Made by a program: the position numbers and the translations under genes
The notes under the pieces: generated by a model
What the model saw: only the letters and a program-made list of their open reading frames with translations
Told to the model about the DNA's origin: nothing
Database searches by the model: none
In this document: positions 27,125 through 36,263 of the stretch, one piece after another
Numbering within the stretch: the stretch's first letter is position 1
Layout of the letters: each line of letters begins with the position of its first letter
NCBI RefSeq assembly: GCF_016595435.1
Contig: NZ_JAENIJ010000006.1
Coordinates: forward strand, 124,001 to 188,000
Length of the DNA: 64,000 nt
Direction: 5' to 3'
From: Luteolibacter pohnpeiensis
GTDB taxonomy: Bacteria; Verrucomicrobiota; Verrucomicrobiia; Verrucomicrobiales; Akkermansiaceae

Positions 27125-27186
27125 ATGGTCTGCGCCGCAATGGTTTAACGCGGCGTGACTTCAATCAATTAGATCAGGATAGAATC

Positions 27187-28503
27187 ATGTACTCATTTCA
27201 CGATTCGGAAGAATCGTGCCCGCTCACTCGTGTCGCGATAACCATTATCGATGGCAGACCGTGGAACGCGCGCCTCCTCCGAAACAATCATTTCCGGCAA
27301 CATTGCCACCAGTTAGGAAGAACCTTCCGACAGTCCCACCCCGTTACCGATCCACTCAAACCCATGATCCGGCGGCTTGTCGGAGTGATGTTGGCTCGCT
27401 CCCGATTGATGACTGACACGCATCCTTCGGAATTTCCACTCGTTCCGGTTCTCGTCCGCATTGCGGCATATTCCAGTAATTGGATTCGCCAGCCAGAGGC
27501 TTGGAATCCAATTGAAGGGTTGTCTGCGAAAGAAACCCTATCGAGTTTGTTAGATCATCTTTTCGTTAGATGGCCGGTGCCGGGCTTTTTTAAATCGGCT
27601 TGGCTTGAAAAAGGAGATCTCAAGTATTTGGAGCGTGACTGGTTTTGTCACCTCGCGAGCGGTGGAAGCTTGCGGGATGTGGCAGGCATGCCACCGAGTC
27701 TTTCCGCGCGGGCATTGCATCTGGCGATGCAGGCACCAGAAGGGTATTCCATCCGTCAGGCACTGCGCTGGGGGCAGGTGAAATCACTCCAGGGCAGCGA
27801 TCAACTTCTTTCCCATGTTCTCTCAAGTCGCATGGTGAGGGACTTGTCCAATGATGCGATCTGGTCCCGCCTGTTAGAGAAAGTGATTCGCGCCCGGAGA
27901 TTTGATCCAAAGTGTTTTGGACTGATTGCGGATGCGTTAAGTGATCCTCTTGGTAAAGGGAATTTCCCGCGTGCTCAATCTTTAGTGTCACTTCCGCTTC
28001 CGGAGTTGATTCGGAACAGTCGTGCCTTCTGGCGAAGGCTGCTGGAACTTGGCATCGAGAATGGCATCCATTTCAGAAAGCCGGATATCGACTCGCCGCA
28101 CATTCGGGCAGAGTTGTTAAAACTCAATTCCAGTGCGTGGCTTCCGTTCATCAATGGCCCGACATTTGAACGAGATTACTCGAACTCGGAGAGACACCAG
28201 AAGCTGGTCGCAAAAATCCAGGAGCTGACCGACTATCAATCGCTGATCGCTGAAGGCATGCACATGAGGCACTGTGTTTCCAGCTATTGGAGAAAGTGTC
28301 GTGCTGGCAAAAGTGCGGTTTTCAGTTTGCAGATTCACGCCGACTGCCAGGGGGAAGTCACGGTGGATCGGCTGCTGACCCTGGAAGTGGATTGTGCTCG
28401 CAGGCGGGTCATCCAGGTTCGTGGCCCGCGGAATCGATGGATCCATGATCGGCAGATACCGGCGGTTCGCGAATGGGCGGATCAAAATCGGCTAGCCTTG
28501 TAG
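27187..28503 (+). CDS. PcfJ-like domain protein (438 aa)
   Basis: The C-terminal region (about 350-430) matches the PcfJ-like family: 'IAEGMHMRHCVSSYWRKC' followed by 'KSAVFSLQI', 'LTLEVDCARRRVIQVRGPRN' and a terminal 'AVREWADQN'. The pattern MxHCVxxY...C and RGxxN is the family core. PcfJ was named from a conjugative plasmid, but such proteins are also common on chromosomes and their function is unknown. The conserved His/Cys residues suggest a metal site. The N-terminal 350 residues are helical and unrecognised. AGGA lies seven bases before the ATG. No transposase or conjugation gene is nearby. Confidence 0.75.
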   Translation: MYSFHDSEESCPLTRVAITIIDGRPWNARLLRNNHFRQHCHQLGRTFRQSHPVTDPLKPMIRRLVGVMLARSRLMTDTHPSEFPLVPVLVRIAAYSSNWIRQPEAWNPIEGLSAKETLSSLLDHLFVRWPVPGFFKSAWLEKGDLKYLERDWFCHLASGGSLRDVAGMPPSLSARALHLAMQAPEGYSIRQALRWGQVKSLQGSDQLLSHVLSSRMVRDLSNDAIWSRLLEKVIRARRFDPKCFGLIADALSDPLGKGNFPRAQSLVSLPLPELIRNSRAFWRRLLELGIENGIHFRKPDIDSPHIRAELLKLNSSAWLPFINGPTFERDYSNSERHQKLVAKIQELTDYQSLIAEGMHMRHCVSSYWRKCRAGKSAVFSLQIHADCQGEVTVDRLLTLEVDCARRRVIQVRGPRNRWIHDRQIPAVREWADQNRLAL

Positions 28504-28547
28504 GACGGTCATCGAAATACTCCCGGCATCTTCTACGTTTTGTTGAC

Positions 28548-29561
28548 ATGCCACATCCCTTCTTCAAAGCAGCCAGGACTTTGATCCTGGCTGCCGCTTT
28601 CCTGAATGCCTGTTTCGTTACTGCCGCTGAGAAGCCCGGAACATTTCATAATCCGGTCAACCCATCTGCGGATCCATGGATGACTTGGTATGATGGATAT
28701 TACTATCTTTCCACCACTCAGGGGAACTGTGTGAGGTTGTGGAAAGCGAAGTCGATCGTGGACCTCAAGGACGCTGAGCCAGTCACGGTTTGGGAAGGCG
28801 GAAAGGGCGTTTGGGCGGCGGAGTTTCATCAGCTTGAATCCGAAGGGAAAAAGCGCTGGTTCTGCTATTTCACCAAAACAGACGGCCCGGATGAAGGGCA
28901 CCGGATGTTTGTGATGCAGAGCAAAACATCGAAGATCACCGGACCTTATGACAAGCCGGTGAAGATCAACACCGATCCCAAGGATGAGTTTTATGCCATC
29001 GATGGAACGGTGATGACCATGCCCGATGGGACTTCCTATTTCCTGTGGGCAGCGCACCCCGGGCACATCATCCGGATTGCAGAGATGGAGAACCCGTGGA
29101 CGCTGAAAGGCGATAGTGTTTACCTGCCGGCATCAGGGTTTGGCTGCCCTGAAGTTCGCGAGGGTCCATTCGCCATCCACCACGGAGATCGCATGTTTCT
29201 TACCTATTCTGCCTGTGATACGGGTAAGCCGGACTATGCCGTCGGTGTGCTATGGATGAAGGATGATGAGAATCCACTCCTGCCTGATTCCTGGCACCAG
29301 GTGAAAAAGCCGCTGCTGCGCCGGGAGGATAAAAATGAGGTGTTCGGCCCAGGGCATCATTCCTTCTTCAAATCCCCGGATGGGAAAGAGGACTGGATCG
29401 CATATCATGCGAAGACGACATCGGAGTACACTTATTCCGGAAGAAGCACCCGCATCCAGCAATTGCTGTGGGATCGCAAAGGCATGCCGATCCCCGTCGT
29501 GCCGGAATCACTTGATACCGCGATCAAATTGCCTTCGGGCGATCCACGCGCCAGAAGATGA
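28548..29561 (+). CDS. Secreted GH43-family glycosidase (337 aa)
   Basis: Second five-bladed propeller glycosidase in the window, probably acting on arabinan- or arabinoxylan-type polymers. Signal peptide to about residue 26 (ending VTAA). Catalytic residues by alignment of motifs: base Asp in 'NPVNPSADPWMTWYDG', pKa Asp in 'YAIDGTVMTMPDG', acid Glu in 'EVREGPFAIHHGDRMF'. Late 'GPGHHSFFKSPDGKEDWIAYH' is also typical of GH43. ATG at 28548 is chosen because the signal peptide begins there. It follows the PcfJ-like gene by 44 bp and converges with the STAS-like gene (4 bp). Confidence 0.88.
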   Translation: MPHPFFKAARTLILAAAFLNACFVTAAEKPGTFHNPVNPSADPWMTWYDGYYYLSTTQGNCVRLWKAKSIVDLKDAEPVTVWEGGKGVWAAEFHQLESEGKKRWFCYFTKTDGPDEGHRMFVMQSKTSKITGPYDKPVKINTDPKDEFYAIDGTVMTMPDGTSYFLWAAHPGHIIRIAEMENPWTLKGDSVYLPASGFGCPEVREGPFAIHHGDRMFLTYSACDTGKPDYAVGVLWMKDDENPLLPDSWHQVKKPLLRREDKNEVFGPGHHSFFKSPDGKEDWIAYHAKTTSEYTYSGRSTRIQQLLWDRKGMPIPVVPESLDTAIKLPSGDPRARR

Positions 29562-29565
29562 AAAG

Positions 29566-29970
29566 CTAGGTTCTCTCTTCAGCGGAGTCGAAAACATCCG
29601 GCTCCAGATTGATGTGAAGAAACCCGCAGGCGGCATCCCATGTGGAGAAAATGCCGATCTTGAATGTCGAACTCCCCGCCGCCCGGAAAAGATAAGTCAG
29701 GGCGGTGGAGATCGGTTCGGATAGAATGATGGCGATTCGTCCGGTGCTGGTTTCCGGGCGTTTATAAAACTCTAACAGACTGGCGACATCCTTGACGTGG
29801 GCTCTGGCAGAAATGTCAGTTAGATCAACGATGAGGTTGTGAGATGGCTCGTATGCCGGGTCTGCCCAAAGGATTTCACTGCTACGACATACATCGGAGA
29901 GCGAAAGTTCTCCGGCATATTGAAGTGAAATCAGCCGCTGCTCGGGGATGATCACATGCTTGAAAATCAT
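29566..29970 (-). CDS. STAS/SpoIIAA-like protein (134 aa)
   Basis: Small soluble protein with the alternating beta-alpha pattern of SpoIIAA-like/STAS proteins ('LISLQYAGELSLSDVCRS', 'NLIVDLTDISARAHVKDVASLLEFY', 'RIAIILSEPISTALTYLF'). No Ser/Thr in the classic anti-sigma position can be assigned with certainty. It lies 120 bp downstream of a SulP transporter on the same strand and could act with that protein, whose own C-terminal STAS domain is intact. This is a fold-level guess and no function is claimed. Confidence 0.55.
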   Translation of the reverse strand: MIFKHVIIPEQRLISLQYAGELSLSDVCRSSEILWADPAYEPSHNLIVDLTDISARAHVKDVASLLEFYKRPETSTGRIAIILSEPISTALTYLFRAAGSSTFKIGIFSTWDAACGFLHINLEPDVFDSAEERT

Positions 29971-30090
29971 GGTAGGGGAGGCTGCAAGGGGATGGGATAG
30001 AACAACGATTGCACGGGACCTGCTCAGAGCCCCGATGCAACCTCAACAAGAGAGCAGACAGCTCTACCCAAGTCAGCCTCTTTTTGTTGC

Positions 30091-31662
30091 CTATTTGGTT
30101 CCAACCGAACCGTGAGGAATTCGGGCTACTAGATAAACCGGATCGTCATCCGCGATTGAAAATTCAACCAAGCCACTGGCGCGATCCAGCATTCTCCGGC
30201 AATCCGGGGATAGATGGCGAAGTTCAAGTGATTTACCGAGTTTGGAATACCGCTCACCCAAGGCCTTGATGGCTTCCAGGCCGGACATGTCACAAACCCG
30301 TGCATCGTGGAAATCCAGCACCACGCGCTGCGGATCTGCCGACGGCAGAAATTTCTCGGCGAACTCTTTGACCGAGCCGAAATAGAGCAGTCCTTCCAGT
30401 CGATAAATCCGTTCGTCTTCCTTGTCGCCGACGACTGACAGCTGGACGTGCTTGGCGCTTTTCCAGGCGAAGACCAACGCGGACAGCACGACGCCGGACA
30501 GCACCGCAATTGCCAAATCTTCCCAAACGGTGATGGCGGTGACGGCGATGATGACGAGCACGTCGGTGAATGGAACTTTGCCGATGGTTTTAAAGCTGGT
30601 CCACTCGAAGGTCGCGATCACCACGACAAACATCACTCCTGTTAGAGCGGCGATGGGAATCCGGTCGATCAATGGTGCGCCGACTAGGATGAAGGTGAGC
30701 AGTGCGCTGGCTGCGATCACTCCCGACATGCGACCGCGTCCGCCAGAGCCAATGTTGATCAAGCTTTCACCCACCAAGGCGCAACCGCCCATGCCTTTGA
30801 AAATTCCGGCGACGATGTTTGCCGCGCCGAGTGCGACGCATTCGCGATTGCCTTTTCCACGGCTTTCCGTGAGTTCATCGATCAATTGCAAGGTCATCAA
30901 CGTTTCGACCAAACCAACCATCGCGAGGATGATGGCATAGGGAATGACAAACTGGAAGGTTTCCCAGTTCAACGGAACGCCCGGCAGATGTGGCATCGGA
31001 AGTTTTCCCTGAACGCTGGATAAATCGCCAACGGTTTGGGTCGAGATGCCGAATGCCGCCACCAAACTGACCACCACGATCGCTACCAACGAAGACGGGA
31101 TTTTTTTCGTGAAACGAGGCAGGATGTAAACGATCGCCATCGTCAGTGCGACCAAACCGCACATTGTCCACAGCGCGGAACCATGCAGCCAGTCTCCGAC
31201 CACTGCACCTTCACGCTCCCGGAACATTTTCAGTTGCGAGAGGAAAACGACGATCGCGAGGCCATTCACGAATCCCATCATCACCGGATGCGGAACGAGC
31301 CGGATCAATCGCCCGAGCCGCAACACGCCGACCAGAATCTGGATCGCGCCCATGAGAATGACTGCGAGCAACAGGTATTCAAAGCCAGCGCCAGGACCGC
31401 CACGCTTGTTTCCTTCGGCGACGAGCGCGACCATCACGACCGCGACCGACCCCGCAGCGGAGGAAATCATTCCCGGTCTGCCGCCGAAGGCAGCGGTGAT
31501 CATGCACACGAAGAATCCCGCGTAGAGCCCGGCGATGGGTGGAACTCCAGCGACAAAGGCGAAGGCGATGGAACCTGGAACAAGGGCAAGTGCGGTGGTT
31601 AGACCCGCGAGCGCGTCGTCTTTCCAGTTACCGCGCTTTTTCTGAAATAAATTGGCAAACAT
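30091..31662 (-). CDS. SulP-family inorganic anion transporter with STAS domain (523 aa)
   Basis: Membrane carrier for sulfate, bicarbonate or a related anion. The N-terminal signature 'DALAGLTTALALVPGSIAFAFVAGVPPIAGLYAGF' region is clear, with about ten or more membrane helices to residue 410, then a cytoplasmic STAS domain (about 420-510, 'VVLDFHDARVCDMSGLEAIKAL'). Unlike the 7.2-kb SulP gene it has no carbonic anhydrase domain. The sequence 'GGCALVGESLINIGSGGRGRMSG' fits the SulP core. Substrate cannot be read. It starts at 31662 and diverges from the unknown membrane-protein gene at 31959. Confidence 0.92.
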   Translation of the reverse strand: MFANLFQKKRGNWKDDALAGLTTALALVPGSIAFAFVAGVPPIAGLYAGFFVCMITAAFGGRPGMISSAAGSVAVVMVALVAEGNKRGGPGAGFEYLLLAVILMGAIQILVGVLRLGRLIRLVPHPVMMGFVNGLAIVVFLSQLKMFREREGAVVGDWLHGSALWTMCGLVALTMAIVYILPRFTKKIPSSLVAIVVVSLVAAFGISTQTVGDLSSVQGKLPMPHLPGVPLNWETFQFVIPYAIILAMVGLVETLMTLQLIDELTESRGKGNRECVALGAANIVAGIFKGMGGCALVGESLINIGSGGRGRMSGVIAASALLTFILVGAPLIDRIPIAALTGVMFVVVIATFEWTSFKTIGKVPFTDVLVIIAVTAITVWEDLAIAVLSGVVLSALVFAWKSAKHVQLSVVGDKEDERIYRLEGLLYFGSVKEFAEKFLPSADPQRVVLDFHDARVCDMSGLEAIKALGERYSKLGKSLELRHLSPDCRRMLDRASGLVEFSIADDDPVYLVARIPHGSVGTK

Positions 31663-31958
31663 GAGAGAAATCGAAAAAAGGTGTGAGCAAGTGACGGACC
31701 ATCAGTCCGCATGAATCGGAAAACGAGCCAACCCACATGGATGGCTTCGGAATGAAAAACAAAAGTGCGTGCCGGAATCGGCCCCGTTTGGCTTCAAGGG
31801 GGACCTACCGCGACGCCTCCGGCGCGGTGCAACGCAAGTTGATTCAACTGCAGATCCATAAGTCGCCCGGCACGTAGCAGCACCCGGCAATCCCGGTCAA
31901 GCCCGGAGCGGTAGCGCTGATAACCAGACGGATTGACGTTGCTGATAGAAAAGTCGGA

Positions 31959-33977
31959 GTGAATGAACATCCTTCCAAACTTATTTCCACAGCCATTGGC
32001 CAATTTGGAGGCGATGTTGAGGCTGAGATGGCGGCAACCGCGCTGCTGACTAAAACCTCTCAACAGCCTTATCCGCATGCAGATGGCGAAGATCGTCTGA
32101 TCTCACGCTGGCAACGGCAGGATCAGAAAAAGTATCCCGGACTTTGGAAGACAGTTCTCTACGCGATCGCCAGTCTCCTGTTTCTGGCAATCGCGTTGGA
32201 TCAAGGAATAACCGTTTCCAAGTGGTATGGTGAACTCCAGCGATATTTCGATTACTCCATAAGTGGGTTGCCTTCTGATCCGCCAAACTTTGACCTATTG
32301 GATTTTAGTAGTCTCGATTCGAAGCAGCGCTTGATCGTCGGAGACCCAAACAGTTCTCCTTTGGAAAATGCCGAGCGACGCTGGCGAAGTGAGCCTGACA
32401 ATCGGGTGTTCTTTGCGTCTTACTTGAGAGAATATTTCGGGAAATACAAACGACTTCCTGAGCAATTCGAGATTGAAGTGGAACGAATTGATCCGAAAAA
32501 TTCGATGTATACCTACTTGGTTGCCGGTATGGTGGCGAAGGGATCTGTGGACAGGGATAGGTTGGGTAGCCATGCCGATACGGTGTGGAAAGTACTCGAT
32601 CAGGGGAAAGTAACTCAAGCGGCGGAGCTATTTCATCAGGCGGCTCAGCTACCTGAGTATCAGACCTATCAATCGGAAATGTCGGCGATGATTCAACCGC
32701 TTTTACCGGATGGGACACTTTTGGAGCGGCAGCTGAGTTTCGAGTATCTTTTTTCAAGAAGCTTCTTTCTTAAAGAGCAGATCGACCTTTCCAGGGTAAT
32801 CGCTGTACGCGCTTCCCAGCTCGCGGATGCTGGTGACCGCGAGGGGGTGCAACAGTTGATTGATGATTTTGATGCTTATAGCATGAAATTGGTCGATGAC
32901 CCTGAGCGTAATCTTCTCACCCAGCTTGTCATTTCTATTTGTATCAAGGACGGGGTTGATTCCTTGGAAGCGGCAGCCAGGCAGCTTGGCTTGGAGGATG
33001 CAAATCGGTTAGAGCGTTCAAAGGTTCTATTGGCCCAATTGAGTGAGGCCAGGACGCGTCGGGGCATGCCAAGCTCCTCTACCCAATGGAAAGCATCGCT
33101 CTCGTTTGAGAATGTAGGCCCTTGGCTTTTGAGTTATCCCTCACCCCATTCTCTAGAATTCACCGATCAACTTCTCGAACCTGATAGAATGCAGGAACAT
33201 TGGTTGGCTTGGGAAATTGCCAGTTTGGCTGGCGCCATGCTGATGGGTGGAATCATCGGACTTCTCCTACTGTTCCGGTTTCGCATATCGCGGACCGTTT
33301 TGAAGATCGCAGTCCGAGTCGATCGATTGCTCACTGCGGTGGATTGGTGTTGGATTCTTGTGGGAGGTGTGCTGGTTCCATTTCTGGTTGTGCAGGGAAT
33401 CTCTAACTTTTCTCCGTTCGCGGGTCTGGAATGGGGGCTGAGAGGGACCTATTTCCTGCCCGCAGGGCAATTTTTGGCACTTTTGCTCATGATCCTTTGC
33501 GTTCCGGTGTTGATCGCAAGATGGCGGATTACGAAGAGAGCTGGTCGAATGGGAATTGGAAGCAAGCGGTCAATTTTGGGCTGGCTGGCGGTTGTTGGAT
33601 TGCTGGCGTTTCTTCCCGTGATGGGCTGGCTTTCACCACGTGAGCATCAATTGCTCGATTATTTGCCCATCGCCTATGTTTTGGGTGGCGGAATCGTGCT
33701 ATGGCTAGTGGTTACGTCATTCCGCTCGATTTTTGGAAATGCCAAGGATCTTGTGTTGCGACAAACAATAGTGAGGGCGTTGGTCCCAGCATATGCGCTC
33801 GGGGTTATTTTGCTGCTCGCTTCGGTCCCGGTTTTCCACTCGGCTGCGCTGCGGTGGTTCCGCAAGGATGAACTCAGCCGCCCCTATCGCGGATCGACTT
33901 GGTACGAATATCAAATCTCGAATGCCTTTCTTGAGGATCTGCGTGATGCACTGGCACCACTGCGCGCACGGGACTGA
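31959..33977 (+). CDS. Unrecognised multi-TM membrane protein (672 aa)
   Basis: No family recognised. Layout: one membrane helix at about 64-84, a long soluble, mostly helical region (about 85-405) likely on the outer side, then a C-terminal block of about six helices (near 412-435, 452-475, 490-515, 532-552, 558-582, 600-628). The soluble part has Leu/Glu/Gln-rich helices that could be TPR-like. The start is GTG at 31959; an ATG at 32028 is an alternative. The upstream region diverges from SulP and has hairpins near 31721 and 31807. It may be a sensor or enzyme scaffold, but nothing shows this. Confidence 0.7.
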   Translation: MNEHPSKLISTAIGQFGGDVEAEMAATALLTKTSQQPYPHADGEDRLISRWQRQDQKKYPGLWKTVLYAIASLLFLAIALDQGITVSKWYGELQRYFDYSISGLPSDPPNFDLLDFSSLDSKQRLIVGDPNSSPLENAERRWRSEPDNRVFFASYLREYFGKYKRLPEQFEIEVERIDPKNSMYTYLVAGMVAKGSVDRDRLGSHADTVWKVLDQGKVTQAAELFHQAAQLPEYQTYQSEMSAMIQPLLPDGTLLERQLSFEYLFSRSFFLKEQIDLSRVIAVRASQLADAGDREGVQQLIDDFDAYSMKLVDDPERNLLTQLVISICIKDGVDSLEAAARQLGLEDANRLERSKVLLAQLSEARTRRGMPSSSTQWKASLSFENVGPWLLSYPSPHSLEFTDQLLEPDRMQEHWLAWEIASLAGAMLMGGIIGLLLLFRFRISRTVLKIAVRVDRLLTAVDWCWILVGGVLVPFLVVQGISNFSPFAGLEWGLRGTYFLPAGQFLALLLMILCVPVLIARWRITKRAGRMGIGSKRSILGWLAVVGLLAFLPVMGWLSPREHQLLDYLPIAYVLGGGIVLWLVVTSFRSIFGNAKDLVLRQTIVRALVPAYALGVILLLASVPVFHSAALRWFRKDELSRPYRGSTWYEYQISNAFLEDLRDALAPLRARD

Positions 33978-34068
33978 AACTTCCATCGGATGATTTCCCG
34001 CCTTGCCACCGGGTTTTATTTCGTTTGGTCTTTGCCAATCGAATTTTGCTAAACCCGTTACACAACCC

Positions 34069-35352
34069 ATGACCGCTTCAAGTCCGCCCAATGCAAGGCT
34101 CCGCCTCTCCGTGATGATGTTCCTCCAGTTTTTTGTCTGGGGGTGCTTTTTCGTTCCTTTGAGCGGCTACTTAGGGGAAATTTTTGCAGATCGTGTTGGG
34201 TTGAACACCATTATAGGCAATAGCTACGCTACCCAAACTTGGGGTGGATTGATCGCGCCTCTTTTCGTGGGCTTGATCGCTGATCGTTTTATGAATGCAG
34301 AGCGAGTGAATGGAATTTTGCACATCATCGGTGCAGGAATTCTTTTTTATTGCTCCACTATCACGGAGCCGGGGAAATTGTTCTGGGGCTTGCTTGCGTA
34401 TTTCCTCTGCTACATGCCGACCTTGGCTCTGGTGAATACGATCACCTTCAACAACATCGAAAATAGCGACCAGGATTTCCCCAAAATTCGCCTTTGGGGA
34501 ACCGTCGGTTGGATCATCGCAGGCATCGTGATTGCCGAGTCGATCTTCGGTCTCGTTGGTTTTCCAGTGCTTCCTGGAATTTCGGATGCGGGAAATACTT
34601 CATTTCCGATGAAACTTTCGGCTGTGGTCAGCCTGATCTACGGGGTTTACAGTTTCACTCTGCCAGCCACTCCTCCAAGTGCGAAAGGAACCCCCATCAG
34701 CATCACCAAAATGCTTGGGTTTGATGCATTCAGCCTTTTCAAAGATCCGGGATTTGCAGTTTTCGGAATTTGCTCCTTTTTGATCTGTATCCCGCTCGCA
34801 TTCTACTATGCGATGACTTATTCGTTCATGGGTAAAATCGCCTTCGGCGATAAGACCGCAAGCGTAATGGCCCTTGGGCAAGTCAGCGAAGTGGTTTTCA
34901 TGGCCCTAGTTCCGCTGTTTTTCCGGAAACTTGGTGTTAAATGGATGCTTCTGGTCGGTATGCTTTCGTGGACGTTGCGCTATGCGATCTTCGGTCTCGC
35001 GTTTTCAACCCCAGCACTTCTGGTATTGGGCATTATGCTTCACGGTATTTGTTATGACTTCTTCTTCGTTACCGGCCAACTTTATACCGATCGGAAAGCT
35101 CCTCGCGAAATTCGTGCAAGTGCCCAAGGCTTAATTGCATTGATCACTTACGGAGCAGGAATGCTTGTAGGAAATAAAGTTCTTGGTTGGTGGGGAGATC
35201 GCATTGGCCTCGATTCTTCGACTGCCGAAGGCTGGAACAATAGCGCGAAACTGTTTTGGTTGATGCCTGCGGGAATTGCCTTCGCAGTTGCGATTCTCTT
35301 TGCTATCGCATTTTGGGACAAATCTGCTGACAAAGGGGAGATGAAGCACTGA
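34069..35352 (+). CDS. MFS transporter, nucleoside:H+ symporter type (427 aa)
   Basis: Twelve-helix carrier of the NupG/XapB branch. The family's opening is present ('LSVMMFLQFFVWGCFFVPL') together with 'YATQTWGGLIAPLFVGLIADRFMNAERVNGILHIIGA' spread over 57-95, typical of this branch. The ATG at 34069 starts MTASSPPNARLRL, giving a 427-residue protein; a frame-open ATG at 34003 is unlikely. A very strong terminator follows at 35373. In Verrucomicrobia such carriers may move sugars or nucleosides, so substrate is not certain. Confidence 0.85.
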   Translation: MTASSPPNARLRLSVMMFLQFFVWGCFFVPLSGYLGEIFADRVGLNTIIGNSYATQTWGGLIAPLFVGLIADRFMNAERVNGILHIIGAGILFYCSTITEPGKLFWGLLAYFLCYMPTLALVNTITFNNIENSDQDFPKIRLWGTVGWIIAGIVIAESIFGLVGFPVLPGISDAGNTSFPMKLSAVVSLIYGVYSFTLPATPPSAKGTPISITKMLGFDAFSLFKDPGFAVFGICSFLICIPLAFYYAMTYSFMGKIAFGDKTASVMALGQVSEVVFMALVPLFFRKLGVKWMLLVGMLSWTLRYAIFGLAFSTPALLVLGIMLHGICYDFFFVTGQLYTDRKAPREIRASAQGLIALITYGAGMLVGNKVLGWWGDRIGLDSSTAEGWNNSAKLFWLMPAGIAFAVAILFAIAFWDKSADKGEMKH

Positions 35353-35372
35353 GGGCTCCACCTGATTTCTTC

Positions 35373-35405
35373 AAAAAGACCGGTCGATTCGACCGGTCTT
35401 TTTTT
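35373..35405 (+). terminator. Rho-independent terminator of MFS gene
   Basis: Perfect 14-bp stem (35373-35386 with 35390-35403, core GACCGGTCG), 3-base loop and a T-run of seven. It is one of the best terminators in the window. Confidence 0.9.
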
Positions 35406-35534
35406 GTGCATGGATCTAGGGCGCAAAGGGCTCCAAACGCTCTTTGTTCAGTATCAATGGTTGCTTGCTTTCTGGCGAATTTTCTGAGATGTGATGTTGA
35501 TCAGTTTACTCTCTAATAATTCGATTTTTCTGCC

Positions 35535-36140
35535 ATGAAGAAAAAACTGCTTCTATCGCTTCTGATCCTGATAGTCCTTACGGCTGTATGCTTTGAAGGC
35601 GTTTGGATTTCCGATAGCTCGACAGAAAACGAGGTCGCGTTACCGAAGATGGAGCAAATGAGATCAAGTGAAGCTCATTCCGGCCAAAGGTCTCATTATC
35701 ACTCTGTGAGAGAAGCAACCTTACCCCATATCGAACTCGATACGGCCCATCCTAAAGAGAACTCAACGGTAGAATTGAAAAATGGACGAGTCGCCGATTT
35801 TCAACGCGCCCATGCAGGGAATGCGCTCATGGACCTTTCTTCACCGATCTATGTGTTTTATAGTAGCAGGATAATGTCTGATGGCGAAAGCCCAGATCAG
35901 GAGTTGCTGAAGCAATCGATATCAGATGTTGTTAGCCAGCAAATGAAGTATGGAGTCGTCATCGATTGCGATGCGCTGACGACATCGGATTTTACATTCG
36001 TCGTTTATTCCAAGCCGAAATTTGATCTTACCAATTTGATACGGGATCGATACTCAACCTTGGTTGAAATGGGTCCATACCCGGTAGAAAACCGTCCAAC
36101 TCAAGGCAGCCTGACGGCTCGTGATGCGGAGCGACGTTGA
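35535..36140 (+). CDS. Small secreted or membrane-anchored protein, unrecognised (201 aa)
   Basis: No family recognised. It begins with a basic, strongly hydrophobic segment ('MKKKLLLSLLILIVLTAVCF', residues 1-20) that is a signal peptide or anchor. The rest is hydrophilic, with a likely folded part near 105-180 ('SPIYVFYSSRIMSDGE', 'VVIDCDALTTSDFTFVVYSKP'). Base composition looks more AT-rich than neighbours, which could mean recent acquisition. It stands alone between two terminators. The ATG is at 35535. Confidence 0.6.
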   Translation: MKKKLLLSLLILIVLTAVCFEGVWISDSSTENEVALPKMEQMRSSEAHSGQRSHYHSVREATLPHIELDTAHPKENSTVELKNGRVADFQRAHAGNALMDLSSPIYVFYSSRIMSDGESPDQELLKQSISDVVSQQMKYGVVIDCDALTTSDFTFVVYSKPKFDLTNLIRDRYSTLVEMGPYPVENRPTQGSLTARDAERR

Positions 36141-36204
36141 TCTTCGTAAGGCAAATGGCGAGCCACTCAATTCCCAAGAGTCGGCTCCAATGTGACCCAA
36201 ACTA

Positions 36205-36231
36205 AAAGGCCGATCGTGATGATCGGCCTTT
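36205..36231. terminator. Bidirectional terminator
   Basis: Stem AAAGGCCGATC with GATCGGCCTTT, loop GTGAT, lying between the converging secreted-protein gene and DUF1080 gene. A/T ends on both sides allow use in either direction. Confidence 0.8.
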
Positions 36232-36263
36232 AGATTGTTAGATCGGTTTGGGAGATCCGGTGA

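Noticed and set aside
31801-31830. Hairpin in the SulP/unknown-protein gap as riboswitch
   Set aside because: Only a 6-bp stem (ACCGCG/CGCGGT); too small to claim a riboswitch.
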